Below, piece by piece: positions 38,720 to 46,585 of a stretch of DNA of 64,000 bases. Numbering within the stretch: position 1 is the stretch's first letter; each line of letters opens with the position of its first letter. The position numbers and the translations under genes are program-made. The notes below the pieces were generated by a model. That model had not been told where the DNA came from and made no database searches. It was given only the letters and a program-made list of their open reading frames with translations. The stretch covers positions 930,001 to 994,000 of the forward strand of contig JAXHMJ010000005.1 of NCBI GenBank assembly GCA_034521575.1, given 5' to 3'. This DNA is from a candidate division KSB1 bacterium. GTDB lineage: Bacteria > Zhuqueibacterota > Zhuqueibacteria > Residuimicrobiales > Krinioviventaceae.

Positions 38720-40960
38720 CTAATCTCCGTCCTGAACGGGGCGGAAGCCCAGGACGTTGCGGCTACCGCCCGGGACGCTGACGTAGCGATAGGCAACCCG
38801 ACAGTACCTGGCATCGTCGTTCCAGCCGCCGCCGCGACGCACGCGGTAGGAGCCCGAAGACGGTCCCGTCGGATTGGTCTGTGAAGACGAAGAATAATTG
38901 CCTTTCCAGTCCGCGCACCACTCCCACACATTGCCGCTCATATCGTACAAACCCAGCTCATTCGCGCGCTTGCCGCCAACCGGATGCGTGTGTCCGCCGG
39001 AATTGCCATCATACCAGGCCACGGCGTCGATGGTATTGCCGCCCGCGTAGGTATAACCGCGGCTCTGCGGACCGCCGCGCGCCGCGTACTCCCACTCCGC
39101 TTCCGTGGGCAGGCGGCCGCCGGCCCATTCGCAGAACGCCTTCGCCCCGTACCAGGTCACTCCGATCACCGGGTAATTGTCCTTGCCGCTTTCCACCACA
39201 AATTGTCCGCCGCCATAATCAATCTGGCAATACGAAGCATTCATGTCTATATATTCTGTGCCCGATGCACTGCCGTCCGATGATACACCCTGGTCATTCA
39301 AAAACGCCGCGTATTGCGCATTGGTGACCTCGTACTTGCTGATCTTGAAATCACTCAGCGTCACCGTATGTACCGGTTGTTCGTCACTGTACGCCTCACT
39401 GCTGTTGCTGCCCATCTGGAAACTGCCGCCCGGAACAGGGACCCATTCGATAGATATAGGAGACGACGATCCGGACTGGGTAACCGTAACAGTCCGGGAA
39501 CTCACACCATCCCCGCTCACCGTCACCGTAGCGCTTCGACTACCCGTCGAAGAATTGGCGCTGGTGGCGGTCACCGTCACGGTAGCATCATCAGACCCGC
39601 TGCCCGGTGACACACTCAGCCACGAGGCATCATCGCTCACCGTCCAGTTCACATTGGATTCAATGTCAAAACCGGACTGGCTGTCCGAAGATGAGGACAG
39701 GCTCAGGCTGGTTGGGGAAACGGTCAGATACGCATCCGCGCCCGACTGGGTGACCGTGATCGTTTTTGATCCCACACCATCCCCGCTCACCGTCACCGTA
39801 GCGCTTCGACTGCCCGTCGATGGATTGGCGCTGGTCGCGGTCACCGTCACGGTAGCATCATCAGACCCGCTGCCCGGTGACACACTCAGCCACGAGGCAT
39901 CATCGCTCACCGTCCAGCTCACATTGGATTCAATGTCAAAACCGGCCTGGCTATTCGAAGATGAGGACAGGCTCAGACTGGTTGTGGAAACGGTCAGATA
40001 CGCATCCGCGCCCGACTGGGTGACCGTGATCGTTTTTGATCCCACGCCATCTCCGTTCACCGTCACCATCGCGCTGCGGCTCTCCGTTGATGGATTGTCG
40101 CTGGTGGCCGTCACTGTGACCGTACCATCGTCTGACCCGCTGCCCGGTGACACACTCAGCCACGAGGCATCATCGCTCACCGTCCAGCTCACATTGGATT
40201 CAATGCCAAAACCGGACTGGCTGTTCGAAGCAGAGGACAAACTCAGACTGGTGCGGGACACATTCAAATATTCAACCCCTACCTCAAACTGCCACACTTT
40301 TGACCACTCTCTCCAGGTCCCGCGGCTGTCTTTGGCGCGCACCCGCCAAAAATATTTCCCGTTGGCCAGAGAATCAGAAAGGGTATAATTGGTTTCAGTC
40401 TCCAATATTTTATCCACTATCGTACTGGAAAAATTTGCGCCGTCATCCAACTGCAATGCGTACTGCTGGGCGCCGGGACAGGCGTTCCAGGTCAATTGCG
40501 GGCTGTAACCAGCAGTCACTCCGTCTTCCGGTGTCACCAACTGGACCTTGAAGCGCTGCCAGGTGAGGTTCAACGTGCGGGTTTGCCCCTCGGACAGGCT
40601 AATACCGGTCTGCGAGGTTTGCGCCACGGTCAGGCCATTCGTGCGGCCGAGCAGCAGCACACTGTAACCGGACCCCGGGTCCAGTTCAATTTCTGCCGTG
40701 AATCGGCCGGACTCGTGCGGCAGGCTGCTGCTATAAACCGTATTGCCATCGCGTTTCACCGTGCAGTGGGTGGTCTCGATCTGCTTGAGGGATTTGGCCA
40801 AAGAGGTCTTTTGTGCACCCTGCACATTCAGCACCAACACGGACGGCTGGTCTTTGGGCTGGAAAATATCACAGCTCAGCGTCAGTAAACCAGCGATGAA
40901 AGGCGTTAAAATCAGGGTTCGCACTTTTAAAACACGATTCAATGAAAATCTATTGTACAT
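38720..40960 (-). CDS. Lipoprotein with FnIII-like, three BACON repeats and an FGE-sulfatase domain
   Basis: 746 residues. A lipoprotein signal ends at FIAGLLTLSCDIF. After about 130 residues comes an FnIII-like domain (LTWNACPGAQQYALQLDD to YFWRVRAKD). Three near-identical 90-residue BACON units follow (WTVSDDASWLSVSPGSGSDD in each). The C-terminal 235 residues are the formylglycine-generating-enzyme / C-type-lectin-like fold: VPVPGGSFQMGS, KYEVTNAQYAAFLND, GGRLPTEAEWEYAARGG, YDMSGNVWEWCADW and a closing VRRGGGWNDDARYCRVAYRY. True FGE active-site cysteines are not evident, so a binding role at the cell surface is more likely. BACON units are thought to bind glycans or mucin. Confidence 0.88.
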   Translation of the reverse strand: MYNRFSLNRVLKVRTLILTPFIAGLLTLSCDIFQPKDQPSVLVLNVQGAQKTSLAKSLKQIETTHCTVKRDGNTVYSSSLPHESGRFTAEIELDPGSGYSVLLLGRTNGLTVAQTSQTGISLSEGQTRTLNLTWQRFKVQLVTPEDGVTAGYSPQLTWNACPGAQQYALQLDDGANFSSTIVDKILETETNYTLSDSLANGKYFWRVRAKDSRGTWREWSKVWQFEVGVEYLNVSRTSLSLSSASNSQSGFGIESNVSWTVSDDASWLSVSPGSGSDDGTVTVTATSDNPSTESRSAMVTVNGDGVGSKTITVTQSGADAYLTVSTTSLSLSSSSNSQAGFDIESNVSWTVSDDASWLSVSPGSGSDDATVTVTATSANPSTGSRSATVTVSGDGVGSKTITVTQSGADAYLTVSPTSLSLSSSSDSQSGFDIESNVNWTVSDDASWLSVSPGSGSDDATVTVTATSANSSTGSRSATVTVSGDGVSSRTVTVTQSGSSSPISIEWVPVPGGSFQMGSNSSEAYSDEQPVHTVTLSDFKISKYEVTNAQYAAFLNDQGVSSDGSASGTEYIDMNASYCQIDYGGGQFVVESGKDNYPVIGVTWYGAKAFCEWAGGRLPTEAEWEYAARGGPQSRGYTYAGGNTIDAVAWYDGNSGGHTHPVGGKRANELGLYDMSGNVWEWCADWKGNYSSSSQTNPTGPSSGSYRVRRGGGWNDDARYCRVAYRYVSVPGGSRNVLGFRPVQDGD
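39466..40275 (-). repeat. 270-bp tandem repeats coding BACON domains
   Basis: The same sequence start (TGCCCGGTGA) appears at 39601, 39871 and 40141, an exact 270-base period, i.e. 90 codons. Long stretches between copies are nearly identical at DNA level, including third codon positions, so the copies arose or were homogenised recently. Confidence 0.9.
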
Positions 40961-40996
40961 AACAAGCTCTCGCTTTGAATAAGTTCAGTTATAAAT

Positions 40997-41875
40997 TTAA
41001 TCCGCGACCTCGTCCGAGATATGAAATTGCATCATGGTGGGGGATTCGTCCTGCTGCAGTTGCGTGCTATAGTAATAATATCCGCCGCCCACCGCTGCCA
41101 GTCCCAAAAGCCACCACACCCAGCCGGATTTCTTTGTCTGCAAGCGTGGTTCTTCCCACTGCGGGTAGGATTCGCGCGCAGTCGGTTGCCGCTCTTTAAT
41201 CTCGATATCCCCCCGCAGCCGTTGTCCGGCCTTGACCGTGATTTGTCCGCTTTTGGGTTCATAACCGCTGCGGGTGATTTGATACTCAAACGTTCCGGTC
41301 GGCAATTGCGTAAAGGCGTGACTGCCCTCGGCTCGAAACGTCTGTCCGCTTTCGTGCACCAGCACAATAGACGCATCCGCCGGGGTAACCGTAATGTCCA
41401 CGGCGCCGTATTGGGAACGCTCCTCGAGTGTGAGACGCACCAGAGCATGATTGCGGTCCACGTGCACCACGGTGTCTTTGGAGACATACCCCGACTGTGC
41501 AGCGGCAATCCGGTGCGTTCCGGGAACAAGCAAATGCTGAATATCCTCAGTGGCCTCACCGCCGTCAATGCGAATCATAGCGCCCTGCGGTTCGGTCAAA
41601 ATGGTCACCGGAATCGGGTCTTCATCCCGGTCGCCGGTGATCTGAATCTGCCAGACCTGTTGACCCTTGAGCCGAATCCCGATTTCATGCAGAATGATAC
41701 GTTTGGGTTTGTATCCCGTGTGCAAAATCTCCAGTACGCGTTCGTTGGCGGACAAGTACACCATATCCTTGTTTGGTTCGTCATCGACGCGCACCACACC
41801 GTTGTTCGAGGTATAGCGAAAGCCTTCCATATCTGTATGAAACAGGTTATCTATTGCAGCCCGCGAAACACACAA
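40997..41875 (-). CDS. PEGA-domain membrane protein, N-terminus probably lost
   Basis: 292 residues. Two PEGA-like beta domains follow an unassigned start: VTILTEPQGAMIRIDG with VPGTHRIAAAQSGYVS, then VDITVTPADASIVLVHESG with LPTGTFEYQITRSGYEP. A single membrane helix near the C-terminus (GWVWWLLGLAAVGGGYYYY) is followed by a short tail. The first codons (MCVSRAA) fall inside or at the edge of the dispersed repeat at 41.9 kb, and no signal peptide is seen. The original start was probably replaced when that repeat arrived. Possible envelope-binding role. Confidence 0.65.
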   Translation of the reverse strand: MCVSRAAIDNLFHTDMEGFRYTSNNGVVRVDDEPNKDMVYLSANERVLEILHTGYKPKRIILHEIGIRLKGQQVWQIQITGDRDEDPIPVTILTEPQGAMIRIDGGEATEDIQHLLVPGTHRIAAAQSGYVSKDTVVHVDRNHALVRLTLEERSQYGAVDITVTPADASIVLVHESGQTFRAEGSHAFTQLPTGTFEYQITRSGYEPKSGQITVKAGQRLRGDIEIKERQPTARESYPQWEEPRLQTKKSGWVWWLLGLAAVGGGYYYYSTQLQQDESPTMMQFHISDEVAD

Positions 41876-41898
41876 AAGATCACGAAAACAATTTTATT

Positions 41899-41970
41899 TC
41901 ACGTGTTCCGCGGGCCACATTTTGGCAGCCGAACTTGATATCGGTTCGTTTTGTTTCGTTCGTTGCTTTA
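41899..41970. repeat. Dispersed repeat, copy A
   Basis: Shares GTTCCGCGGGCCACAT-type core and ATCGGTTCG...GTTCGTTGCTT end with copy B at 43399-43487, same orientation. It lies between the ATPase stop and the PEGA gene and supplies the PEGA frame's first codons. Confidence 0.7.
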
Positions 41971-41971
41971 T

Positions 41972-43126
41972 TTATAGTGAAAGATGAGGTTCTTTAAATT
42001 CTTTTCCCAGTTGTTCAATGTTGATGAATTGTATACGATGATTACTATAGCTGTGCAAATAAGATTCCTTGACAGCGGGACTGACAACGTAATTGTTTCC
42101 CTCGGGATAAAGCAATCGGAAGCGGGAAAAAGAATTTATATCAACGTGGTCGGGATTGATCTTGCATTCAATGGCGTGAATTCGGTTGGATTGGGGCAAC
42201 ACAAAATCGATCTCCCGGTTTGATTTATCCCGCCAGTAATAAATGCCTCGTCCCCTATCATAGGAGCGCAGGGTATCCAGGACAAGATGTTCCCATAATC
42301 CACCCCTGTCCCCGGCCCTGAGATTGTTCCATCCTCTCACAAATGCAACAAATCCAGTATCAAAAGCATAGCATTTGGGACGTCTTATGATCTCACGGCG
42401 ACCTCCTCCGTAAAAGGGTCTCAGCAAAAAAATAGCGTGCGCAATGGTCAGAGTATCAATATAAGATTTTACAGTGGGACGGGTCAATTCACTGTGCTTG
42501 GCCAGGCTGGTATATTCCAACAATCCACCGCTTTGCAGAAAAATGAATTGTAAAAGTTTGATAAATCCGGTTCGGTTACGAATATTAAACATTTCCTGAA
42601 CATCACGGGCATAAAAACTGTCCATCCACTCTGAATAAAAGGACAGATCAATGTTTTTATCCAACAAAGCTTCCGGAAGCCCACCGTGCAAAAGCCTATG
42701 ATCAAAATCTTTGACCTGAAATTCCGAAACACTCTCTTGCCAAAGAACAGGAGGCAAATAAATATCTACCTTGCGACCGGTTAAACTGTCACGGAATTTT
42801 TGAGTGGCTGCCAGGGTGGAAGATCCTGTCGCTATTATTTTCAAATGCGGGTACTCGTCAGCTGCGATTTTTAACAACAGACTGGGATCTTCCAGACGAT
42901 GTATTTCATCAAAAATAATGAATTTTTTATCAACGTGATCATAATAATATTCGGTATCCCTGAATTGTCTTGCAACGGATGGCAAATCGCAATTCAAATA
43001 ATGGGCATCTTTAAACATTTTGATCAGTGTGGTCTTACCGACACGCCTGACACCAGACAACCAGACAATAGAGCGCCGTGTCAATGCCTGTTGAATCTTT
43101 GCAATCCAAAACGGTCGTATGATCAT
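41972..43126 (-). CDS. AAA ATPase with DUF4143-type C-terminal domain
   Basis: 384 residues. Walker A WLSGVRRVGKTTLIKMF and Walker B KFIIFDEIHRLED, then sensor-like IIATGSSTLAATQ. The C-terminal half has the DUF4143 pattern: a winged-helix part (YTSLAKHSELTRPTVKSYID), FDTGFVAFVRG, GLWEHLVLDTL and the PD-(D/E)xK-like YYWRDKSNREIDFVL...AIECKI. These stand-alone ATPases are common, often mobile, and of unknown function. It is flanked by two copies of a dispersed repeat and has lower GC than neighbours, so it looks inserted. Confidence 0.88.
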   Translation of the reverse strand: MIIRPFWIAKIQQALTRRSIVWLSGVRRVGKTTLIKMFKDAHYLNCDLPSVARQFRDTEYYYDHVDKKFIIFDEIHRLEDPSLLLKIAADEYPHLKIIATGSSTLAATQKFRDSLTGRKVDIYLPPVLWQESVSEFQVKDFDHRLLHGGLPEALLDKNIDLSFYSEWMDSFYARDVQEMFNIRNRTGFIKLLQFIFLQSGGLLEYTSLAKHSELTRPTVKSYIDTLTIAHAIFLLRPFYGGGRREIIRRPKCYAFDTGFVAFVRGWNNLRAGDRGGLWEHLVLDTLRSYDRGRGIYYWRDKSNREIDFVLPQSNRIHAIECKINPDHVDINSFSRFRLLYPEGNNYVVSPAVKESYLHSYSNHRIQFINIEQLGKEFKEPHLSL

Positions 43127-43398
43127 ATAATAATCCTATTTTACATTAAGACGTCTAAATGTAAAATATTAATACCAATTAGTCAAGAAAAATCAGGGTT
43201 CCTTTTTCAGTATCTGCAATCTTATTTCCTGCAAACATAACAGGCGTTGAAATCGCTCTGCCCTGCACGGCAACATCACGTCTGTTGCACTTTTAAAACA
43301 GACATCATTTGGAGTTAAATACCCGATTTATTTCATAGATAATCCATCCCAGCCCGCGTCACATACCAAATATGGCAAGTGTCCTTTTTGGTGTGGTT
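43127..43398. other. Spacer upstream of the ATPase gene
   Basis: About 270 bases, AT-rich, no gene. ACATTAAGACGTCTAAATGT at 43142-43161 is an imperfect palindrome next to the ATPase start and may be its operator. The remainder up to the dispersed repeat shows nothing. Confidence 0.35.
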
Positions 43399-43487
43399 TC
43401 GCGTTTTCCGCGGGCCACATATTAATTCCTTTGGCGCCCGAACCAGCCGGAATTTCATATCGGTTCGTCTTGTTCGTTGCTTCGTTT
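43399..43487. repeat. Dispersed repeat, copy B
   Basis: Second copy of the repeat at 41.9 kb, with a slightly longer middle (ATTAATTCCTTTGGCGCCCG). Core CCGCGGGCCACAT and the GGTTCGTCTTGTTCGTTGCTT end are conserved. It ends about 50 bases before the gltX/tRNA terminator. Confidence 0.7.
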
Positions 43488-43538
43488 TTGATAGGATTAG
43501 ATTCTCAGCATTCCCCTGTTCCTGTATCCACAAAATAA

Positions 43539-43568
43539 AAACGGTCACGGGTTAACCCGTGACCGTTT
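43539..43568 (-). terminator. Intrinsic terminator of the gltX/tRNA-Gln transcript
   Basis: A 30-base perfect palindrome (AAACGGTCACGGGTT and its complement) directly after tRNA-Gln. On the minus strand it is followed by TTTTTATTTTG, a classic hairpin plus uridine tract. It closes the long minus-strand block. Confidence 0.9.
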
Positions 43569-43572
43569 GCTG

Positions 43573-43643
43573 CTGGGGTGCAGGGATTCGAACCCCGATA
43601 CCATGATCCAGAGTCATGTGTCCTGCCGTTGGACGACACCCCA
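43573..43643 (-). tRNA. tRNA-Gln (CTG)
   Basis: A 71-base cloverleaf. Acceptor TGGGGTG pairs with CACCCCA, with discriminator G. The anticodon stem CATGA/TCATG encloses CTCTGGA, giving anticodon CTG. The T-arm is GGGGTTCGAATCCC. CCA is not encoded. It begins two bases after the gltX stop, so it is cut out of the gltX transcript. If GltX here is the non-discriminating type, synthetase and its second substrate tRNA are made together. Confidence 0.93.
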
Positions 43644-43644
43644 A

Positions 43645-45162
43645 TCAAGTCTGTTGTTGTTTCAGCTCCGGTATGACGTTTACAGCCGTTTCAATGCGTC
43701 GGATGACGGTATCTTTTCCCAGAACCGTCAGCATCTCAAACAAACCGGGCCCGACACCGACACCGGAGACCGCCAGCCGCACCGGATGAATAATCCGGCC
43801 GCTTCCGACCTCTTTTTCTTCCGCCAGCTCTCTCAACGTCTGTTCAATGGATTCGCTGTCGAAAGTCTTTAATTTAGAACATTTTTTGATAAATTCAAGT
43901 AATAATTCTTTAGAATCTGCTTTCCAGCGTTTTTTTACGACTTTGGGATCGTATTCCTGCGGGTCTTTAAAGAAATAAAAGGCATAGTGCGGGAACTCAT
44001 GGCGAAAATGCAGACGGCTTTTCAACAGCTCCACGACTTGCACAAAATATTCATTCGAGTCTACGGACAATCCGGCCTGTTCACAGAGAGGTTTTAATTC
44101 CCCCGCGAGTTCATGACTGTCTTTTCGGCTTATATGCTGGGAATTCAGCCAGTCGAGTTTTTTCAGGTCGAAAATGGCCGCGCTTTTGTTGACACGTTCC
44201 AAAGAAAATTCCTGTGTCAATTCCTCTGGATTCATCACTTCGCGGTCATCACCCGGATTCCAGCCCAACAGCGCAATATAGTTAATCAAAGCCGTTTTTT
44301 CATAGCCGGTATTGATATAGGTCTGCACATCCGGATCGACCTTGCCGGACGGCAATTCGTCCAGTGTCTGAATATCGCGCTTGCTCATCTTGGTTCCGTC
44401 CGGATTAAAAATCAGGGGCAGATGCGCCATGTCCGGCATGTCCCATCCAAAGCATTCGTAAAGATAAATATGCTTGGGAACACTGCTCAGCCATTCCTCG
44501 CCGCGAATCACATGCGTGATTTGCATCAAATGATCATCCACCACATTTGCGAGATGATACGTGGGAAATCCGTCCGATTTGATGAGCACCTGATCATCAA
44601 TATCTGAACTGTTGCGAGAAACCCGGCCGCGCACCAGATCATCAAACGCAAACTCACGATTATCCGGAATCAGCAGCCGGATCACATAGGGTTCTCCCAA
44701 ATCAAGGAGTCTGGCGATTTCTTCTTTGGGAAGCGTCAGGCTGTTGCGCATATTCAGGCGCAGATCCGAGTCATATTTGGGCGGCGGATCACCGTTTTCC
44801 CGGGCTTTTTCGCGCACCGCTGCCAGTTCTTCCGGCGTATCAAAAGCGTAATAGGCCACGCCCTCGCGAACAAGCTGTTCGGCATATTTCCGGTAAAGGT
44901 CGAGTCTTTCTGACTGAAAATAAGGTCCGTATTCACCGCCCGTTTTTGGTCCTTCATCCGGTATCAGACCGGCCCATTCCAGCGCCTGAATCAGATTATC
45001 GGTTGCATCGCTGACAAACCGCTTGCGATCCGTATCTTCAATGCGCAGAACAAACGTTCCATTATTCTGACGGGCGAACAGGTAATTGTACAGAGCCGTA
45101 CGCAGTCCGCCTATATGAACAAATCCGGTCGGACTGGGTGCAAAACGAACTCTGACAGACAT
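43645..45162 (-). CDS. gltX: Glutamyl-tRNA synthetase
   Basis: 505 residues, class I synthetase. The HIGH box is in FAPSPTGFVHIGGLRTALYN (HIGG), and the KMSKS loop is in NPDGTKMSKRDIQ. LRIEDTDRKRFV and IRGEEWLSSVPKHIYLYE are the conserved glutamate and ATP sites, and the C-terminal helical anticodon domain is complete. It charges tRNA-Glu, and in bacteria lacking GlnRS also tRNA-Gln, which GatCAB then amidates. The tRNA-Gln gene right behind it suits that second role. A short gap separates it from tRNA-Ser upstream. Confidence 0.95.
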   Translation of the reverse strand: MSVRVRFAPSPTGFVHIGGLRTALYNYLFARQNNGTFVLRIEDTDRKRFVSDATDNLIQALEWAGLIPDEGPKTGGEYGPYFQSERLDLYRKYAEQLVREGVAYYAFDTPEELAAVREKARENGDPPPKYDSDLRLNMRNSLTLPKEEIARLLDLGEPYVIRLLIPDNREFAFDDLVRGRVSRNSSDIDDQVLIKSDGFPTYHLANVVDDHLMQITHVIRGEEWLSSVPKHIYLYECFGWDMPDMAHLPLIFNPDGTKMSKRDIQTLDELPSGKVDPDVQTYINTGYEKTALINYIALLGWNPGDDREVMNPEELTQEFSLERVNKSAAIFDLKKLDWLNSQHISRKDSHELAGELKPLCEQAGLSVDSNEYFVQVVELLKSRLHFRHEFPHYAFYFFKDPQEYDPKVVKKRWKADSKELLLEFIKKCSKLKTFDSESIEQTLRELAEEKEVGSGRIIHPVRLAVSGVGVGPGLFEMLTVLGKDTVIRRIETAVNVIPELKQQQT

Positions 45163-45248
45163 ACTCGACTCCTCACATAGCTTTTAACTGTTAAAACACG
45201 AAAAAAACCAACAGAAACAAAAAAGGCCGATTCCCATTGGTTTAAAAG

Positions 45249-45336
45249 CGGAGAGGCAGGGATTCGAACCCTGGGCAGGAAAAATTCCTGCAACGGCTTA
45301 GCAGGCCGCCCCATTCAGCCACTCTGGCACCTCTCC
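45249..45336 (-). tRNA. tRNA-Ser (GCT)
   Basis: An 88-base class II tRNA. Acceptor GGAGAGG/CCTCTCC, anticodon loop CTGCTAA giving GCT (AGC/AGU codons), a long variable arm (GCAGGAATTTTTCCTGC) and T-arm CAGGGTTCGAATCCCTG. It lies between gltX and the second tRNA-Ser. Confidence 0.95.
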
Positions 45337-45352
45337 ATATTTTTGGTAACTG

Positions 45353-45436
45353 CGGAGGGCGGGAGACTCGAACTCCCAAGGGCGCAAGCCCGGCGGTTTT
45401 CAAGACCGCTGCCTTACCAATTAGGTCTAGCCCTCC
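45353..45436 (-). tRNA. tRNA-Ser (TGA)
   Basis: An 84-base class II tRNA. Acceptor GGAGGGC/GCCCTCC, anticodon loop CTTGAAA giving TGA (UCA codons), a long variable arm (GGGCTTGCGCCC) and T-arm GGGAGTTCGAGTCTCCC. It is 16 bases upstream of tRNA-Ser(GCT), so the two serine tRNAs form one unit after dprA. Confidence 0.95.
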
Positions 45437-45484
45437 CTGGCAGATCATAATGTACAAAGAATTATAGTTTTAGTCAATATTTAA

Positions 45485-46579
45485 TTAAATCCTGAGGAAG
45501 TTTTTTCCCGGCATCTGACGGATCAGGTTTTTCAACTCGAGAGACAACAGGACCGACAGAATTTCGTGCGTGGATATATTACAGTCTCGGGCAATGACAT
45601 CAATATGCCGGGGTTCGTAATTCAATTGTTCATAAATTCTTTTTTCAATTCCGGACAATGGGATATCCTGCTGCTTGTGATGCGCGGACGGACTCAGACC
45701 TTTGAGTTCATCAAAAATATCATCAACGTTACGGACCAGCTTGGCGCCCTCCTGAATCAACAGATTGCAGCCTGCGCATTTTGGATTATTGATATGACCG
45801 GGCACTGCAAAAACTTCACGGTTTTGTTCCAGGGCATATTCAGCTGTAATCAACGCACCGCTTTTTACACCGCCTTCAATGACCAGGGTTCCCAGGGTCA
45901 TACCCGCAATAATCCGGTTTCTTCTGGGAAAATTTGTGGCTTCCGGTTTGGAGCCCAGCGGGAACTCTGACAAGAGCGCTCCCTTTTCAACAATACGTTG
46001 GGCCGTCTTTTGGTTTTCCCGCGGGTATATGACATCGACACCGGAACCGAGCACAGCCACCGTACACCCGCCCTGATTGACTACCGTACGGTGAACAATG
46101 GTATCCACACCACGCGCCAGACCACTGACAATCGTCAAAGGTTCACGGACGATCTCCAATGTCAGATTTTCAGCTATTAATTGTCCATAACTGGTGGGTA
46201 TCCTGGTCCCGACAACCGCGATTCCCTGCTGAATCAGACTTTTCGGTTCTCCCAGCACCCAAAGCAAAACCGGGGGCGACGCAATTCGCTTCAACAACGG
46301 CGGATAATGATCGTCCCATAAACTTTTCAAAAAAGCGCCGGTTTGCCTGAGCCGTTTCATCTGCTCCCGGGCAAACGCCTGATCACCTCCTTTACGGATA
46401 TACCGCGCCAGGGTTGTATCAATGCCGTCAACCTGTGTTAATTGTCGATGAGGAGCGTTGAGCACATTGTCGGGATTACCGAAACGGGCCATTAATGCGC
46501 GTATGCGGGTAGAGCCGATGCGAGGAATGCTGCATAATCTTAATAAAGCCTCTGGATCAAACTTTGAAGGTGACATCAT
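45485..46579 (-). CDS. dprA: DNA-processing protein DprA
   Basis: 364 residues. The Rossmann core has IAVVGTRIPTSYGQLIAENL, TIVSGLARGVDTIVHR, VLGSGVDVIYPREN, NFPRRNRIIAGMTLGTLVIE and GHINNPKCAGCNLLIQEGA, all diagnostic. An N-terminal helix-hairpin-helix (LTQVDGIDTTLARYI) and a C-terminal winged-helix region (YEQLNYEPRHIDVIARDC) flank it. It binds single-stranded DNA and loads RecA in transformation and repair. It starts seven bases after obgE stops, so they are translated from one message. Confidence 0.94.
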   Translation of the reverse strand: MMSPSKFDPEALLRLCSIPRIGSTRIRALMARFGNPDNVLNAPHRQLTQVDGIDTTLARYIRKGGDQAFAREQMKRLRQTGAFLKSLWDDHYPPLLKRIASPPVLLWVLGEPKSLIQQGIAVVGTRIPTSYGQLIAENLTLEIVREPLTIVSGLARGVDTIVHRTVVNQGGCTVAVLGSGVDVIYPRENQKTAQRIVEKGALLSEFPLGSKPEATNFPRRNRIIAGMTLGTLVIEGGVKSGALITAEYALEQNREVFAVPGHINNPKCAGCNLLIQEGAKLVRNVDDIFDELKGLSPSAHHKQQDIPLSGIEKRIYEQLNYEPRHIDVIARDCNISTHEILSVLLSLELKNLIRQMPGKNFLRI

Positions 46580-46585
46580 TCCCCC

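Noticed and set aside
38720-38850. A confirmed diversity-generating retroelement target
   Set aside because: The fold is suggestive, but no reverse transcriptase, template repeat or accessory gene is in the window, and ordinary FGE-like proteins end in the same way; kept only as a testable idea.
39466-40275. Regular repeats that could suggest a CRISPR array
   Set aside because: The unit is 270 bases, continuous and coding for BACON domains; there are no short repeats with unique spacers anywhere in the window.
39243-40388. A 381-codon frame opposite the BACON repeats
   Set aside because: Its repetitive text is just the reverse reading of the 270-bp repeats; no start signal or family.
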